A stretch of 64,000 bases of DNA, taken from contig JAVHLY010000001.1 in NCBI GenBank assembly GCA_031081585.1, forward strand, positions 1 to 64,000. The letters are read 5' to 3'. Both the position numbers and the translations under genes were made by a program. This DNA is from Armatimonadota bacterium (GTDB taxonomy: Bacteria > Sysuimicrobiota > Sysuimicrobiia > Sysuimicrobiales > Humicultoraceae). Positions within the stretch are counted from its first letter, which is position 1. Each line of letters begins with the position of its first letter. Below, piece after piece: positions 1 through 8,262 of the stretch. The notes beneath the pieces are model-generated. The model made no database searches and was not told the origin of the DNA. It saw only the letters and a list, made by a program, of their open reading frames with translations.

Positions 1-755
1 GCCCACCCCACGAGCAGCCCGCCGCCGTAGGCGTTCCCCGCCCCCGTGACGTCGACCACCGGTCCCAGGGCGACGGCCGGCACGTGCACTGGGGCGGCGT
101 CCCCCCGCGCCTGCACGAGCGACCCCGCGCGTCCCAGGCGGACCGCCGCCAGGGCGGCGCCGGCCTCCAGGAAGGCGGTGAGCCACGCCTCGGGCGGCTG
201 CGGGCCGAGCAGCGTGCGGCACTCCTCGCCGTTGGGGCAGACGATGTCCACCCGGCGCAGGAGCGCCAGCACGGTGCGGCGGTGCTCCGGCACCATGTGC
301 CAGGGTGCGGGCTCCCAGCAGACGGCGGCGCGGCGGGCCCGCATGGCGGTGAGGAGCGCGTCCACGTGATCGAGCTGGGCGGTGTGCAGGTGGAAGCCGC
401 GCGCGTCCACGAAGGGGGCGAGCTGGTCGGGGGTCGGCAGGAAGGCGGGGAACTCGTCCCGGGGCGAGCGGAAGATCTCCGTGCGGTGCTCGTCCGCGTC
501 GTAGAGCTGCCAGGCTCTCGGCGTGGCGCGGTCGAGGCGGCGGATGGCGTGCAGGTTCAGGCCCAGCGCCTCCAGCGCGGCCCAGTGCTCCGGGGGGAAG
601 TCCCGGCCAATGCTGCCGACCAGCGCGACGTCGGGGCCCCACAGGCACATCCCGGCCGCGGCGTGCGTGGCGCCGCCGCCCAGCACGCCCTCGAAGAGCC
701 GCCCGTCCGCCGCCCGGATGTCGTCCACGATGATCGAGCCGACGGCGACGAACAC
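1..755 (-). CDS. PfkB-family sugar/nucleoside kinase (3' end outside window)
   Basis: Ribokinase/adenosine-kinase fold enzyme that phosphorylates a sugar or nucleoside with ATP in the cytoplasm. The protein starts VFVAVGSIIVDDI, and a glycine-rich GGGATHAAAGM stretch follows near residue 35, as in the PfkB N-terminal signature. The last codons in the window read VVDVTGAGNAYGGG, the second PfkB signature, in which the usual catalytic Asp (GAGD) is replaced by Asn (GAGN). That substitution is unusual and could mean loss or change of activity. I chose the GTG start because GGGAGGG lies six bases upstream and it follows the stop of the MFS gene by one base, so the two are co-transcribed. The substrate cannot be read from sequence; the neighbours suggest a nucleoside or pentose. 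The C-terminal end lies beyond base 1. Confidence 0.85.
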   Translation of the reverse strand, partial: MFVAVGSIIVDDIRAADGRLFEGVLGGGATHAAAGMCLWGPDVALVGSIGRDFPPEHWAALEALGLNLHAIRRLDRATPRAWQLYDADEHRTEIFRSPRDEFPAFLPTPDQLAPFVDARGFHLHTAQLDHVDALLTAMRARRAAVCWEPAPWHMVPEHRRTVLALLRRVDIVCPNGEECRTLLGPQPPEAWLTAFLEAGAALAAVRLGRAGSLVQARGDAAPVHVPAVALGPVVDVTGAGNAYGGGLLVGW

Positions 756-756
756 G

Positions 757-1953
757 CTACCCTCCCGGGGTGCCGTCTCCGGCGCGCAGCGTCCGCGATG
801 CCCGGGCGGGCGACGAGGCGGCGCCGATCGGGCCCGCGCGGGGGAGCCGCAGGAAGATCAGGCAGCTCACCCCCGCGGCGAGCGCGCTGGCGGCGAAGAC
901 GGTTGACGCCCCTCCCCATCCGTACACCGCCCCGGCCAGTGCCGTGCCGATACCCGGCCCGAGGCCCATCAGCGCGGCGCCGTACAGCGCCTGTCCGGTC
1001 GTGGCCCAGCCCGGGGGCGTCAGGGTGCGCACCAGCACCACGCCGGCCACTTCCAGCCCCGCGATGGTCACGCTGTGGAGGAGTTGCAGCGGGAGGATGG
1101 GCCACGGGGACGCCAGGAGCGCGTAGAGCGTCCAGCGGATGGGCAGGGCCAGGAACCCGGTGCCCACCATGGCGGACAGCCCGAAGCGTTCGATGAGGCG
1201 GTGCATGCCGGCCATGAGCGGCACCTCGCCGAGGGCCGCGACGGCAAAGGCGGCCCCGACGGTCCAGGCCGGACTGCCCAGGTCGCGGAGGAAGACGGCG
1301 AGGAAGGTGTTGTTCACGCCCAGGCCGGCGCCGGCCAGCACGGCGGCGGCACAGAGTCGCCACAGGCGCGGGTCGGCGGCGCCGCGCAGGGCCAGGCGCG
1401 GCGCGGTGAGCCGGCCGGGGGGCGCAGGCAGGGCGAGGGAGAGCGCCGCGGCGGCGAGCATGACGACGGCATGGACCGGCAGCACGTGCTGGGGATGGCT
1501 GCGCACCACGGTCGCCCCCAGCGCGAAGACCGCCAGGGCGAACCCCAGAGAGCCCCACAGGCGGATCCGTCCATACACGGCTTCCTGGGCCCTCAGGTGG
1601 GCGAGCGCCATGGCGACGGCGATCGGCAGCACGGCCGCCCGACAGGCAGCGAACGCCACCGTGGCGGCGAGCAGCGTGGCGGAGGTCGAGGCGGTCCACA
1701 GGGCGAGGGAGGCCGCCGCGGTGCCCAGGCAGGCCGAGGTGAGGAGCGCCCGGGGCCGCTCGGTGAGGTCGGCGAGCAGGCCCCACAGCGGCTGGGCGAC
1801 GACCTGGACCACCGGCAGCAGGCCGAGCAGCCAGCCGGTCGCAGCGGGGGTGAGGCCGCGGTCGAGGAGGGCCACGGCGATGAAGGTGATCGCGGCGATC
1901 CCCGTGTAGACGGTGGCGAAGAAGGCCCAGAAGGCGGCGGACGACGCCCGCAT
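757..1953 (-). CDS. MFS transporter
   Basis: Twelve-helix major facilitator permease of 398 residues in the inner membrane. The loop between helices 2 and 3 carries GLLADLTERPRALL, matching the family motif G-x-L-A-D-x-x-x-R. Glycine- and alanine-rich hydrophobic segments run the full length. The look is closest to the MFS_1-like (LacY/nucleoside-symporter) branch, but I cannot assign a substrate. An ATG at 1953 is used; a GTG three codons upstream is also possible, and neither has a strong ribosome site. The PfkB kinase follows after one base, so an uptake-plus-phosphorylation pair is likely, plausibly for a nucleoside. It is divergent from the second PfkB gene at 2014, with a gap of about 60 bases that must hold both promoters; no clear hexamers are visible there. 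Confidence 0.85.
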   Translation of the reverse strand: MRASSAAFWAFFATVYTGIAAITFIAVALLDRGLTPAATGWLLGLLPVVQVVAQPLWGLLADLTERPRALLTSACLGTAAASLALWTASTSATLLAATVAFAACRAAVLPIAVAMALAHLRAQEAVYGRIRLWGSLGFALAVFALGATVVRSHPQHVLPVHAVVMLAAAALSLALPAPPGRLTAPRLALRGAADPRLWRLCAAAVLAGAGLGVNNTFLAVFLRDLGSPAWTVGAAFAVAALGEVPLMAGMHRLIERFGLSAMVGTGFLALPIRWTLYALLASPWPILPLQLLHSVTIAGLEVAGVVLVRTLTPPGWATTGQALYGAALMGLGPGIGTALAGAVYGWGGASTVFAASALAAGVSCLIFLRLPRAGPIGAASSPARASRTLRAGDGTPGG

Positions 1954-2013
1954 CGAGCGCACTGTTCCACCGGAGGTGCAGAGGTTCCTGGACGCCGTGG
2001 GGTGGGAGCGGTC

Positions 2014-3105
2014 ATGAGGGCGACGCAGCGCTCCGGGTCGCGCCCGGTGGACGTGGTGGCGGTCGGCGCCGCCGCGGTGGACCTGGTGATCCGCACGCCC
2101 CGCCTGCCCCGGTTCGACGAGAAGGTGACCGGGGCGCTGGTGGGATGGTTGCCGGGCGGGACGATGGCCAACGTCGCCTGCGCCCTCAGCCGGCTGGGCG
2201 GACGGGCCGTCTGGGTCGGGACGGTGGGCGCGGACCGCGGCGGCCGGCTCCTCCTGGAGGACTTCCGCCGCCACCGGGTCGACGCGCGCCTGGCCGTCGT
2301 CGATCGGCGTCAAGCGACGAACATGACGGTGATCTTCCTCCCCTCCCCCCATGAGGGATCACCCGATGCAGGATCATCGCGCCCGTCCCGCGGCTCGGCG
2401 CCGGCACAGGCCCGGTCCGGCGCCGTGGCCCCCGTGTCCGGGGCCGAGCGGGCCATCGTGGTGCTCTCCACCGCCCGCGACCGCCTGCCGCCCCCGGATC
2501 GGTGGCGCCGTCTGCTGGCGCGCGCGCAGTTCGTATACCTCTCCCCGCACGACGCGGCACTCGCTCGGCGCGTGGTCGCCACGGCGCGGCAGCAGGGGTG
2601 CGCGGTGGCGCTGGAGGTGGAGCCCACTGCCGCCCGCGCCCTTCCGGCCATCGACCCGTTGCTGTCCCGCGCGGACCTCCTGGTGTGCAACCGCGGCGGT
2701 CTGGCCCTGCTCGTCGGGTGCCGCCTCCGCAGCCGGCGCGATGCGGCGGCGGAGGCGGCGCACCTGCGCGCGCGGGGCCCGGCCCTGGTGGCGGTGACCC
2801 TGGGGGCGGAGGGGGCGCTGCTGGCCACCGCGGAGGGTGTCCTCGTCCAGGCAGGCTTCGCCGTCCCGGCCGTGGACACCACCGGCGCAGGTGACTGCTT
2901 CGGTGCCGCCCTGCTGCTGGCGCTGGCGCGACGGTGGCCGCCCGCACGGGCCCTGACGTTCGCCACCGCCGCCGGCGCCCTGGCCACGACGGGCGTCGGC
3001 CCGCGCGGCCACCTGCCGACGCGCGGCGAGGTCCGCCGGCTGGCCGAACGCGGCGCCCCGCCGCGCCTGATCCCCGTGGGATTCGGGCCGCGGCGTCGAC
3101 CATGA
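2014..3105 (+). CDS. PfkB-family carbohydrate kinase
   Basis: Sugar or nucleoside kinase of 363 residues, somewhat longer than the usual 300-330. The C-terminal PfkB signature DTTGAGD lies at residues 288-294, with Asp294 as the catalytic base, so this paralogue keeps the residue that the kinase at the window start has lost. A low-complexity insert rich in Ser, Ala and Pro at about residues 110-145 (PSPHEGSPDAGSS and onward) interrupts the fold between the lid and the nucleotide-binding part and explains the extra length. The N-terminus DVVAVGAAAVDLVIR and the GGTMANVACALSRLGG segment are typical. Its stop codon overlaps the ATG of the next gene (ATGA), so it is translationally coupled to the amidohydrolase. 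Substrate is unknown; a nucleoside/ribose role is inferred from context. Confidence 0.85.
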   Translation: MRATQRSGSRPVDVVAVGAAAVDLVIRTPRLPRFDEKVTGALVGWLPGGTMANVACALSRLGGRAVWVGTVGADRGGRLLLEDFRRHRVDARLAVVDRRQATNMTVIFLPSPHEGSPDAGSSRPSRGSAPAQARSGAVAPVSGAERAIVVLSTARDRLPPPDRWRRLLARAQFVYLSPHDAALARRVVATARQQGCAVALEVEPTAARALPAIDPLLSRADLLVCNRGGLALLVGCRLRSRRDAAAEAAHLRARGPALVAVTLGAEGALLATAEGVLVQAGFAVPAVDTTGAGDCFGAALLLALARRWPPARALTFATAAGALATTGVGPRGHLPTRGEVRRLAERGAPPRLIPVGFGPRRRP

Positions 3106-4442
3106 CCCGCGATCCGGCCCGACCGTACCGCACCCACCCGCCCGCAGCGCCGGTGCCGCTGGCGGCGCGACCGGCCCGGCGGCTCGTCCTGCGCGGAGGG
3201 CGCGTCGTCGATCCGGCGACGGGCCGCGACGGCGTCGCCGACGTGGCCATGGTGGCGGGGCGCGTCGCGGCGGTGGCCTCCGACATCCCCCTGGAGCGCG
3301 ACGACCGGGTCGTGGACGCCGAAGGCCTGCTCGTGCTCCCCGGGCTAGTGGACCTGCACTGCCACCTGCACGACCTCTTCGACGTCTCCACCCGGCCGAT
3401 CGAGGAGGCCGTGGTCCACGGCACCGTGCTGGCCCTCTCTCCCGGGGCCGGCAACACTTTCATGGCGCCGGCGCTGCTCGGGGCGGAGGTGGACCGCGGC
3501 CTGCCGCTCCACGTGGGGTGCTACCTGGGCATACCCGCCGTGCTGGGGACGCGGGCGCGTGTCGGCGACCTGGTGGCCTACTTCCGCGGAGAGCTCCCGG
3601 CCGACGCGCAGAGCGCCCTCATCACCCGAAATCCCCTGACGAATGCGCTGGGCCGCCTGGCCGTCGGGCTGAAAGACCACATGGGCCACGCCATCCTCAC
3701 CGACGAGGCGCTGGAGGCGGCGTTCACCGTGGCTGCCGGCGCCGGGCTCGTCCTCATGTCCCACTGCCAGGATCCGGAGCACGCCGAGCGCGTGGTGGCC
3801 GTCGCCAGTGGCCGGCCCGTGCTCCTCACTCACGCCACTGCGGCCGGGGGAGGCACCCACGGCGAGGCCCGGGAGAGCCTGGCCCGCGTGCTGGCTCTGG
3901 CGGCTCGCCCCGGCGTGGCGCTGGACTTCACCACGGCCCACCTGCGGGCGGGCGGCGGCCTGCGCGACGGCCTCCTCATCGATGAAGGGGCGCGACGCGT
4001 GGCCCTGGAGGCGCTCGCCCGGGGCGAGGTGGCTATCCTGACCTCCGACGGCCCGTGCAATGCCACGATGAAAGGGTTCGGAGACAGCTCTGCCAACATT
4101 CCGTGCCTGCTCGATCTGGTCGCTGAGGGCGTCCTCTCCCTCCCGCAGGCGGTGGCGACCATGACCGCCAACCCGGCCGCGCTACTGGCGCGCCTGACGG
4201 GGCAGACGTGGTGGGTCGAGGAGCTGGGGCACCTGGGCGTGGGGGCGCGGGCCAACGCGGTCCTGGTCCACCCGCGCGAACGCCACGCGGTGATGACGGT
4301 CGTCGAGGGCACGGTGGCGGCCTTCGAGGGGCGGGTGGTGCGCAGCGCCGCCGGCGTGGGCGGGTGGGCCGCCCGCACCGGCCTCCTCCCGCGCCTGGGG
4401 GTGGGCGACCTGCCGATCTTTCGCCGGATGCCGGTCCAGTGA
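3102..4442 (+). CDS. Dihydroorotase/hydantoinase-like amidohydrolase
   Basis: Cytosolic metal-dependent hydrolase of 446 residues in the amidohydrolase superfamily, acting on a cyclic amide or related nucleobase-derived compound. Metal ligands are visible: HCH at residues 86-88, a lysine at 191 in GLKDHMGH that would be carbamylated to bridge two metals, His221 in SHCQD, a His in LLTHATA, and Asp316 in TSDGP. The N-terminal strand GGRVVDPATGRDGVADVAMVAGRVAAV and the C-terminal part form the small beta-sandwich found in this family. The start overlaps the previous stop by ATGA. Conservation of both metal sites suggests an active enzyme. It might open a ring in purine or pyrimidine degradation; allantoinase, dihydropyrimidinase or a deacetylase of the same fold cannot be excluded. 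Confidence 0.8.
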   Translation: MTRDPARPYRTHPPAAPVPLAARPARRLVLRGGRVVDPATGRDGVADVAMVAGRVAAVASDIPLERDDRVVDAEGLLVLPGLVDLHCHLHDLFDVSTRPIEEAVVHGTVLALSPGAGNTFMAPALLGAEVDRGLPLHVGCYLGIPAVLGTRARVGDLVAYFRGELPADAQSALITRNPLTNALGRLAVGLKDHMGHAILTDEALEAAFTVAAGAGLVLMSHCQDPEHAERVVAVASGRPVLLTHATAAGGGTHGEARESLARVLALAARPGVALDFTTAHLRAGGGLRDGLLIDEGARRVALEALARGEVAILTSDGPCNATMKGFGDSSANIPCLLDLVAEGVLSLPQAVATMTANPAALLARLTGQTWWVEELGHLGVGARANAVLVHPRERHAVMTVVEGTVAAFEGRVVRSAAGVGGWAARTGLLPRLGVGDLPIFRRMPVQ

Positions 4443-4471
4443 GATGCCTGCGGGCGCGATGAGGGACTTAC

Positions 4472-5731
4472 ATGCGTGAGGTCAACATCGCTGGTCTGCT
4501 GCGCGACGGGTGCGACCTGCTCATTCGCGACGTGACGGTCGTGGACCCGGGACCACCGGGCTCTGTCAGAGACGCGCTCCGCATCCTGCCCCGCCACGAC
4601 GTGGCCGTGCGCGGCCGCCACATCGCGGCCGGTCTCCCGACCGGTGCGGTCCCCCCCTGCCGCGGCCCGGCAGGTCGTCGACCCGCCGGCTGGATCGGCG
4701 CTCCTGCCCGGGCTGGTGAACGCCCACGCCCACATGACCATGGTGCTCCTCAGGGGCGCCGCCGAGGACGTGCCCGTGGAGGCATGGTTCAACGAGCACA
4801 TCTGGCCGATGGAGAGCGCGCTCACCCCGGACGACGTGGCCTGGGGTGCCCGTCTGGCCGCGATCGAGCTGCTGGAGGGCGGCGTCACCACCGTGGCCGA
4901 CCACTATTTCGCCATGGACCGCATTGCCGAGGTGGTCGCCGAGAGCGGGCTGCGGGCGCACCTGGCCTGGACGATGTTCGGGCGGGACGTTCGGGCGGGA
5001 CCCGGTGGGGGAGCTCCGGCAGAGCGAGGAGTTCGCACAGCGCTGGCAGGGCGGGGCCGCAGGGCGCATCGCCGTCTGGCTGGGACCGCACGCGCCCTAC
5101 ACCTGCCCGCCCCCGTTCCTGCGACAGGTGCCCAGTGCGGCACGGCGGCTGGGGCTTGGCTGCCACATCCACGTGGCGGAGACGCCGGACCAGGTGGCGC
5201 GGAGCCTCCAGGAGCACGGCATGAGCCCGGTGCGCCTGCTCGAGGCGGTGGGCCTGATGGAGGGTCCCCTCCTCTGCGCCCACGCCGTCCACGTCACCGA
5301 CGAGGAGATCGGGCTCCTGGCCCGCACGGAGAGCGGCTGTGGCCCACTGTCCCAAGACCTTCCTCAAGCTGGCCGCGGGGATCGCGCCGGTCGTCAGGAT
5401 GCGCCGCGCCGGAGTGACGGTGGCGCTCGGCAGCGACGGTGCCGCCAGCAACAACACGCTCGACCTCCTGGAACAGATGCGCCTGGCCGTGCTCCTCCAG
5501 AAGCACCAAGGGGAGGACGCCACCGCACTGCCGGTGGCGGAGGCCCTGGCGCTGGTCTACGCCACCCGAGCCTCGGACGTCCACACGGTCGTCGTGGACG
5601 GGCGCGTCGTGGTGGAGGACGGACGCATCCGCACGCTGGACCGGGAGGACGTCCTGCGCCAGGTCGAGACCCGCGCGCAGCGGCTGGCCCGGCGGGAGGG
5701 GCGCCGCCCGCACCAGACCTACCAGGCCTGA
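4472..5731 (+). pseudogene. Broken SAH/guanine-deaminase-like amidohydrolase (TRZ/ATZ family)
   Basis: The remains of a nucleobase or S-adenosylhomocysteine/MTA deaminase-like gene, readable only across three frames. Family motifs are all there in order: [47 protein letters not shown] and [10 protein letters not shown]. Three changes shift the frame: one extra C in a run of seven at 4651-4657, an exact 13-bp tandem duplication (4976-4988 and 4989-5001), and one extra base near 5338. Removing them restores one continuous protein. In addition, EALAL runs straight into VYATRASDV at about 5555, where relatives have roughly 45-50 more residues (the GA-x-ALGL to PH-x-x-P stretch). This in-frame deletion removes part of the beta-sandwich. 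The ATG at 4472 would have been its start. Sequencing errors could explain one or two lesions, but not the duplication plus the deletion. Confidence 0.85.
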
Positions 5732-5790
5732 ACGGCCGGAGCGGCGACCCACCGCACGAGCCGATGAGTCGGGAAGAGCGGGAGGGCATC

Positions 5791-6717
5791 ATGGAGCGAT
5801 TGATCATCGACACGGACACCGCCTCGGACGACGCGGTGGCGCTGCTGATGGCCCTGCGCTGGCCGCAGGTCCACGTGGAGGCCATCACCGTGGTGGCCGG
5901 CAACGTGCCGCTGGAGATGGGCAGCCGCAACGCCCGGTACACCGTGGAGCTGTGCGACCGCGAGACGCCGGTCTACGAGGGCGCCGCCCGCCCCCTGCTG
6001 CGGGAGCCGTCGTGGGCCTTCTTCTTCCACGGCACCGACGGCCTGGGGGACGTGGGCTACCCGCCCCCGACGCGCCCTCCCGCGCCGGGGCACGCGGTCG
6101 ACGCCCTCATCCGCCTGATCCGCGCCGCCCCCGGCGCCTACACCCTGGTGACGCTGGGCCCGCTGACCAACATCGCTCTGGCGCTGCGCCAAGCTCCCGA
6201 CCTGGCCGCTGCGGTCCGCCAGTGCGTCGTCATGGGCGGAGCGGCCTGCACCGTGGGGAACATCACGCCCGCCGCCGAGTACAATATCTGGGTCGACCCC
6301 GAGGCGGCCCGGATTGTCTTCCACTCGGGGATGCCCATCCTGATGGTGGGATGGGAACACTGCCGGGGCGCCGCCGCCCTGGACGACGCGGACATGGCGC
6401 GCCTCCGCGCCATCGCCACCCCTTATGCCGCCTTCGCGCTCGACTGCAACCGAACCGCCCTGCGGGCCAGTCGGGAGTGGCTGGGCGAGCCCGGGCTGAC
6501 CCTGCCCGACCCGGTGACGATGGCCATCGTCCTCGACCCGGCCGTCTGCACGGCGCGCAGCCGTCACTACGTGGACGTGGAGACCCAGAGCGAGCTGACC
6601 CGGGGGATGACCGTCGTGGACCGCCTTGGAGTCACCCGTCGCCCGCCGAACGTGGAAGTCTGCTGGGCGATCGACCCCCAGCGCTGGAAGGCCGTGCTGG
6701 AGGCGGCGCTGCGCTGA
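5791..6717 (+). CDS. Inosine-uridine preferring nucleoside hydrolase family protein
   Basis: Hydrolyses the N-glycosidic bond of nucleosides to give a free base and ribose, a salvage or catabolic step in the cytoplasm. The 308-residue length fits the family. The N-terminal [14 protein letters not shown] (Asp7, Asp9, Asp13, Asp14) is the calcium/ribose-binding DTD-x-x-x-DD signature, with Ser where most members have Gly. [36 protein letters not shown] and [11 protein letters not shown] are further family motifs. I chose the ATG at 5791 because GGGAGGG lies four bases upstream; an in-frame ATG at 5764 lacks such a site. It follows the broken deaminase gene. Released ribose and bases would feed the PfkB kinases upstream and the adenine deaminase at 61 kb. 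Confidence 0.9.
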   Translation: MERLIIDTDTASDDAVALLMALRWPQVHVEAITVVAGNVPLEMGSRNARYTVELCDRETPVYEGAARPLLREPSWAFFFHGTDGLGDVGYPPPTRPPAPGHAVDALIRLIRAAPGAYTLVTLGPLTNIALALRQAPDLAAAVRQCVVMGGAACTVGNITPAAEYNIWVDPEAARIVFHSGMPILMVGWEHCRGAAALDDADMARLRAIATPYAAFALDCNRTALRASREWLGEPGLTLPDPVTMAIVLDPAVCTARSRHYVDVETQSELTRGMTVVDRLGVTRRPPNVEVCWAIDPQRWKAVLEAALR

Positions 6718-6825
6718 GGTCCTCGTCCGAGATCTTCCGGCGACGCCCCAGCGGTCCGGCTGGGGGTCTCGTGCGGGCATGGGAATTTTTCTTGTGCCCC
6801 CCGTACAAGGGGCAACGGATGCCGA

Positions 6826-6834
6826 TGCTATAAT
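6826..6834 (+). promoter_or_regulatory. Extended -10 promoter of the rpsF operon
   Basis: TGC-TATAAT is a perfect extended -10 element about 95 bases before rpsF. No good -35 hexamer sits 17 bases upstream; instead there is a short inverted repeat, CTTGT (6791-6795) with ACAAG (6805-6809). The rpsF ribosome site AGGAGGG is at 6915-6921. Confidence 0.7.
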
Positions 6835-6927
6835 TGGCTGTCAATCGAGACTCCTGCCCTCGCCGCCCCGGAGGGGTTCGGCAGGGCCTCACGGCGCCCG
6901 GGCGCCGGAGTCCAGAGGAGGGATGGC

Positions 6928-7365
6928 ATGCGGCAGTATGAGCTGATCGGGATCGTGCGTCCCGACCTCGAGCCCGACGCCGTCCAGGCCGTGGTGGAGC
7001 GCATCGGCCGACGGGTCGCCGAGGCCGGCGGCACCGTGGACGTCGTCGACGTCTGGGGGAAGCGGCGGCTGGCCTACGCCATCGGCCGGTACCGGGAAGG
7101 GATCTACTTCCTGCTCCGGTTCACGGTGCCGAAGGAGGCCGTACCCGAGCTGAAGCGCCTGACGCGCATTATGGACGAGGTGATGCGCGCCCTGATCGTC
7201 GTGGCGCAGGGACCGCTGCCGGCGCCGAAGGCTGCGCCCGAGCGGGGCACTGAGCCGGTGCGGGCCGGCGAACCGGGACGGGCCGGCGCCGACCGGGGGA
7301 CCGAACCTAGCCGGGCGGCCAAGACGGCGGAGCCCGCTGGAGAGGCGGTCCGGCCTCCGGCATGA
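6928..7365 (+). CDS. rpsF: 30S ribosomal protein S6
   Basis: Small-subunit ribosomal protein that binds with S18 to the central domain of 16S rRNA. Residues 1-95 match S6 well (MRQYELIGIVRPDL, WGKRRLAYAIGRYREGIYFLLRF). The protein is 145 residues, about 45 longer than usual. The extra C-terminus is low-complexity, rich in Pro, Ala, Glu and Arg, and holds an imperfect repeat around RGTEP and RAGEPGRAG, so it is probably disordered. First gene of the rpsF-ssb-rpsR set, with the same order as in Bacillota. The start is fixed by AGGAGGG seven bases upstream. Confidence 0.97.
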   Translation: MRQYELIGIVRPDLEPDAVQAVVERIGRRVAEAGGTVDVVDVWGKRRLAYAIGRYREGIYFLLRFTVPKEAVPELKRLTRIMDEVMRALIVVAQGPLPAPKAAPERGTEPVRAGEPGRAGADRGTEPSRAAKTAEPAGEAVRPPA

Positions 7366-7402
7366 GTGGAGCGCCGTCAGCACGGCGCGAGGGGGGAGGA
7401 CC

Positions 7403-7801
7403 ATGTTGAACCGCATCATCCTGATCGGCCGGCTGACGCGCGACCCCGAGCTGCGCTACGTGCCGAGCGGCCAGCCGGTGGCGTCGTTCACCCTGGCGGT
7501 GGACCGCCCGTTCACCAACCAGGCCGGCGAGCGGGAGACCGACTTCATCGACGTGGTGGCCTGGCGCAAGCTGGCCGACCAGGTGGCGCAGCACCTGACC
7601 AAAGGCCGGCTGGTCGCGGTCGAAGGGCGGCTGCAGATCCGCAGCTACGAGACCCAGGAGGGGCAGAAGCGCAAGGTGGCCGAGGTGGTGGCCGACGCGG
7701 TACGCTTCCTCGACCGGAAGGCGGCGCCGGTAGCAGCCGGGGCCGTCGCCGCTGCCGAGGAGGGGGAGGAGTTTGGGGGGGCCGACGACGTGCCCTTCTA
7801 G
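7403..7801 (+). CDS. ssb: Single-stranded DNA-binding protein
   Basis: OB-fold protein that coats single-stranded DNA in replication, recombination and repair. At 132 residues it is short. The OB fold (MLNRIILIGRLTRDPELRYVPSG, FTLAVDRPF, DFIDVVAWRKLADQV, VEGRLQIRSYE) fills residues 1-105, then comes a brief acidic linker and the C-terminal tip DDVPF. That tip is the conserved peptide that recruits other repair and replication proteins. GGGGGGAGG precedes the ATG. Genes for the S6 and S18 ribosomal proteins flank it closely. Confidence 0.97.
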   Translation: MLNRIILIGRLTRDPELRYVPSGQPVASFTLAVDRPFTNQAGERETDFIDVVAWRKLADQVAQHLTKGRLVAVEGRLQIRSYETQEGQKRKVAEVVADAVRFLDRKAAPVAAGAVAAAEEGEEFGGADDVPF

Positions 7802-7838
7802 CCGCCCTCAGAGGTGAACCAGGGAGGAGCATCGATTC

Positions 7839-8093
7839 ATGGCTGAACGTGAGGAGCGGGCGCGGAAGCCCTGGCGCGGCCGGCGCCCGCGGCGAAAGGT
7901 GTGCGCCTTCTGTGCGGAGAGGGCGACCTTCATCGACTACAAGGACGCCGGAAAGCTCCGCCGCTATGTGACGGAGCGGGGGAAGATCGTGCCCCGACGG
8001 GTCTCGGGTACCTGCGCCCGGCACCAGCGGGCGCTGGCGGTGGCCATCAAGCGGGCCAGGGAGCTGGCGATGTTGCCCTACACCAGCGAATAG
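7839..8093 (+). CDS. rpsR: 30S ribosomal protein S18
   Basis: Partner of S6 on the small subunit, 84 residues. It contains the zinc-type set C-x-x-C (VCAFCAER) and C-x-x-H ([10 protein letters not shown]), a version of S18 thought to bind zinc, and the core [26 protein letters not shown]. The sequence GGGAGGAGC precedes the ATG by some ten bases. It ends the first part of the operon; a LexA-box region and two hairpins follow before the next gene. Confidence 0.97.
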   Translation: MAEREERARKPWRGRRPRRKVCAFCAERATFIDYKDAGKLRRYVTERGKIVPRRVSGTCARHQRALAVAIKRARELAMLPYTSE

Positions 8094-8134
8094 GGGCGAT
8101 GGGCGGAACCGTCCTAGGGCGCTGGTCAAGTATT

Positions 8135-8148
8135 CGAACAAAAGTTCG
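8135..8148 (+). promoter_or_regulatory. LexA (SOS) box CGAACAAAAGTTCG
   Basis: A 14-base palindrome with perfect CGAAC and GTTCG half-sites four bases apart, as in the Gram-positive LexA operator. A possible -10, TATATC, overlaps its right edge at 8149-8154. It lies 42 bases after rpsR and 115 bases before the DUF2232 gene, so it could control DUF2232-rplI-Lon. Confidence 0.7.
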
Positions 8149-8153
8149 TATAT

Positions 8154-8242
8154 CTGGGCGCAGAGAGCCTGGCCGAGTGTTCGGATAGCCGGGCTCCCAG
8201 GGGCGGGCTACCATGAGGAGGCGGGGGATGACCCCCGCCTCC
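8154..8242 (+). other. Two-hairpin structured leader or attenuator
   Basis: Just downstream of the LexA box, CTGGG (8154-8158) can pair with CCCAG (8196-8200), and inside it GAGCCTGGC (8165-8173) pairs with GCCGGGCTC (8188-8196) with a small inner CGA/TCG hairpin. A second, perfect 11-bp stem follows (8217-8227 with 8232-8242, loop ATGA). The last stem is terminator-like but has no T-run. It could end an RNA that starts at the LexA box, or terminate the rpsF operon. Confidence 0.5.
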
Positions 8243-8262
8243 CGTGCGTTGACCCGAGGGCC

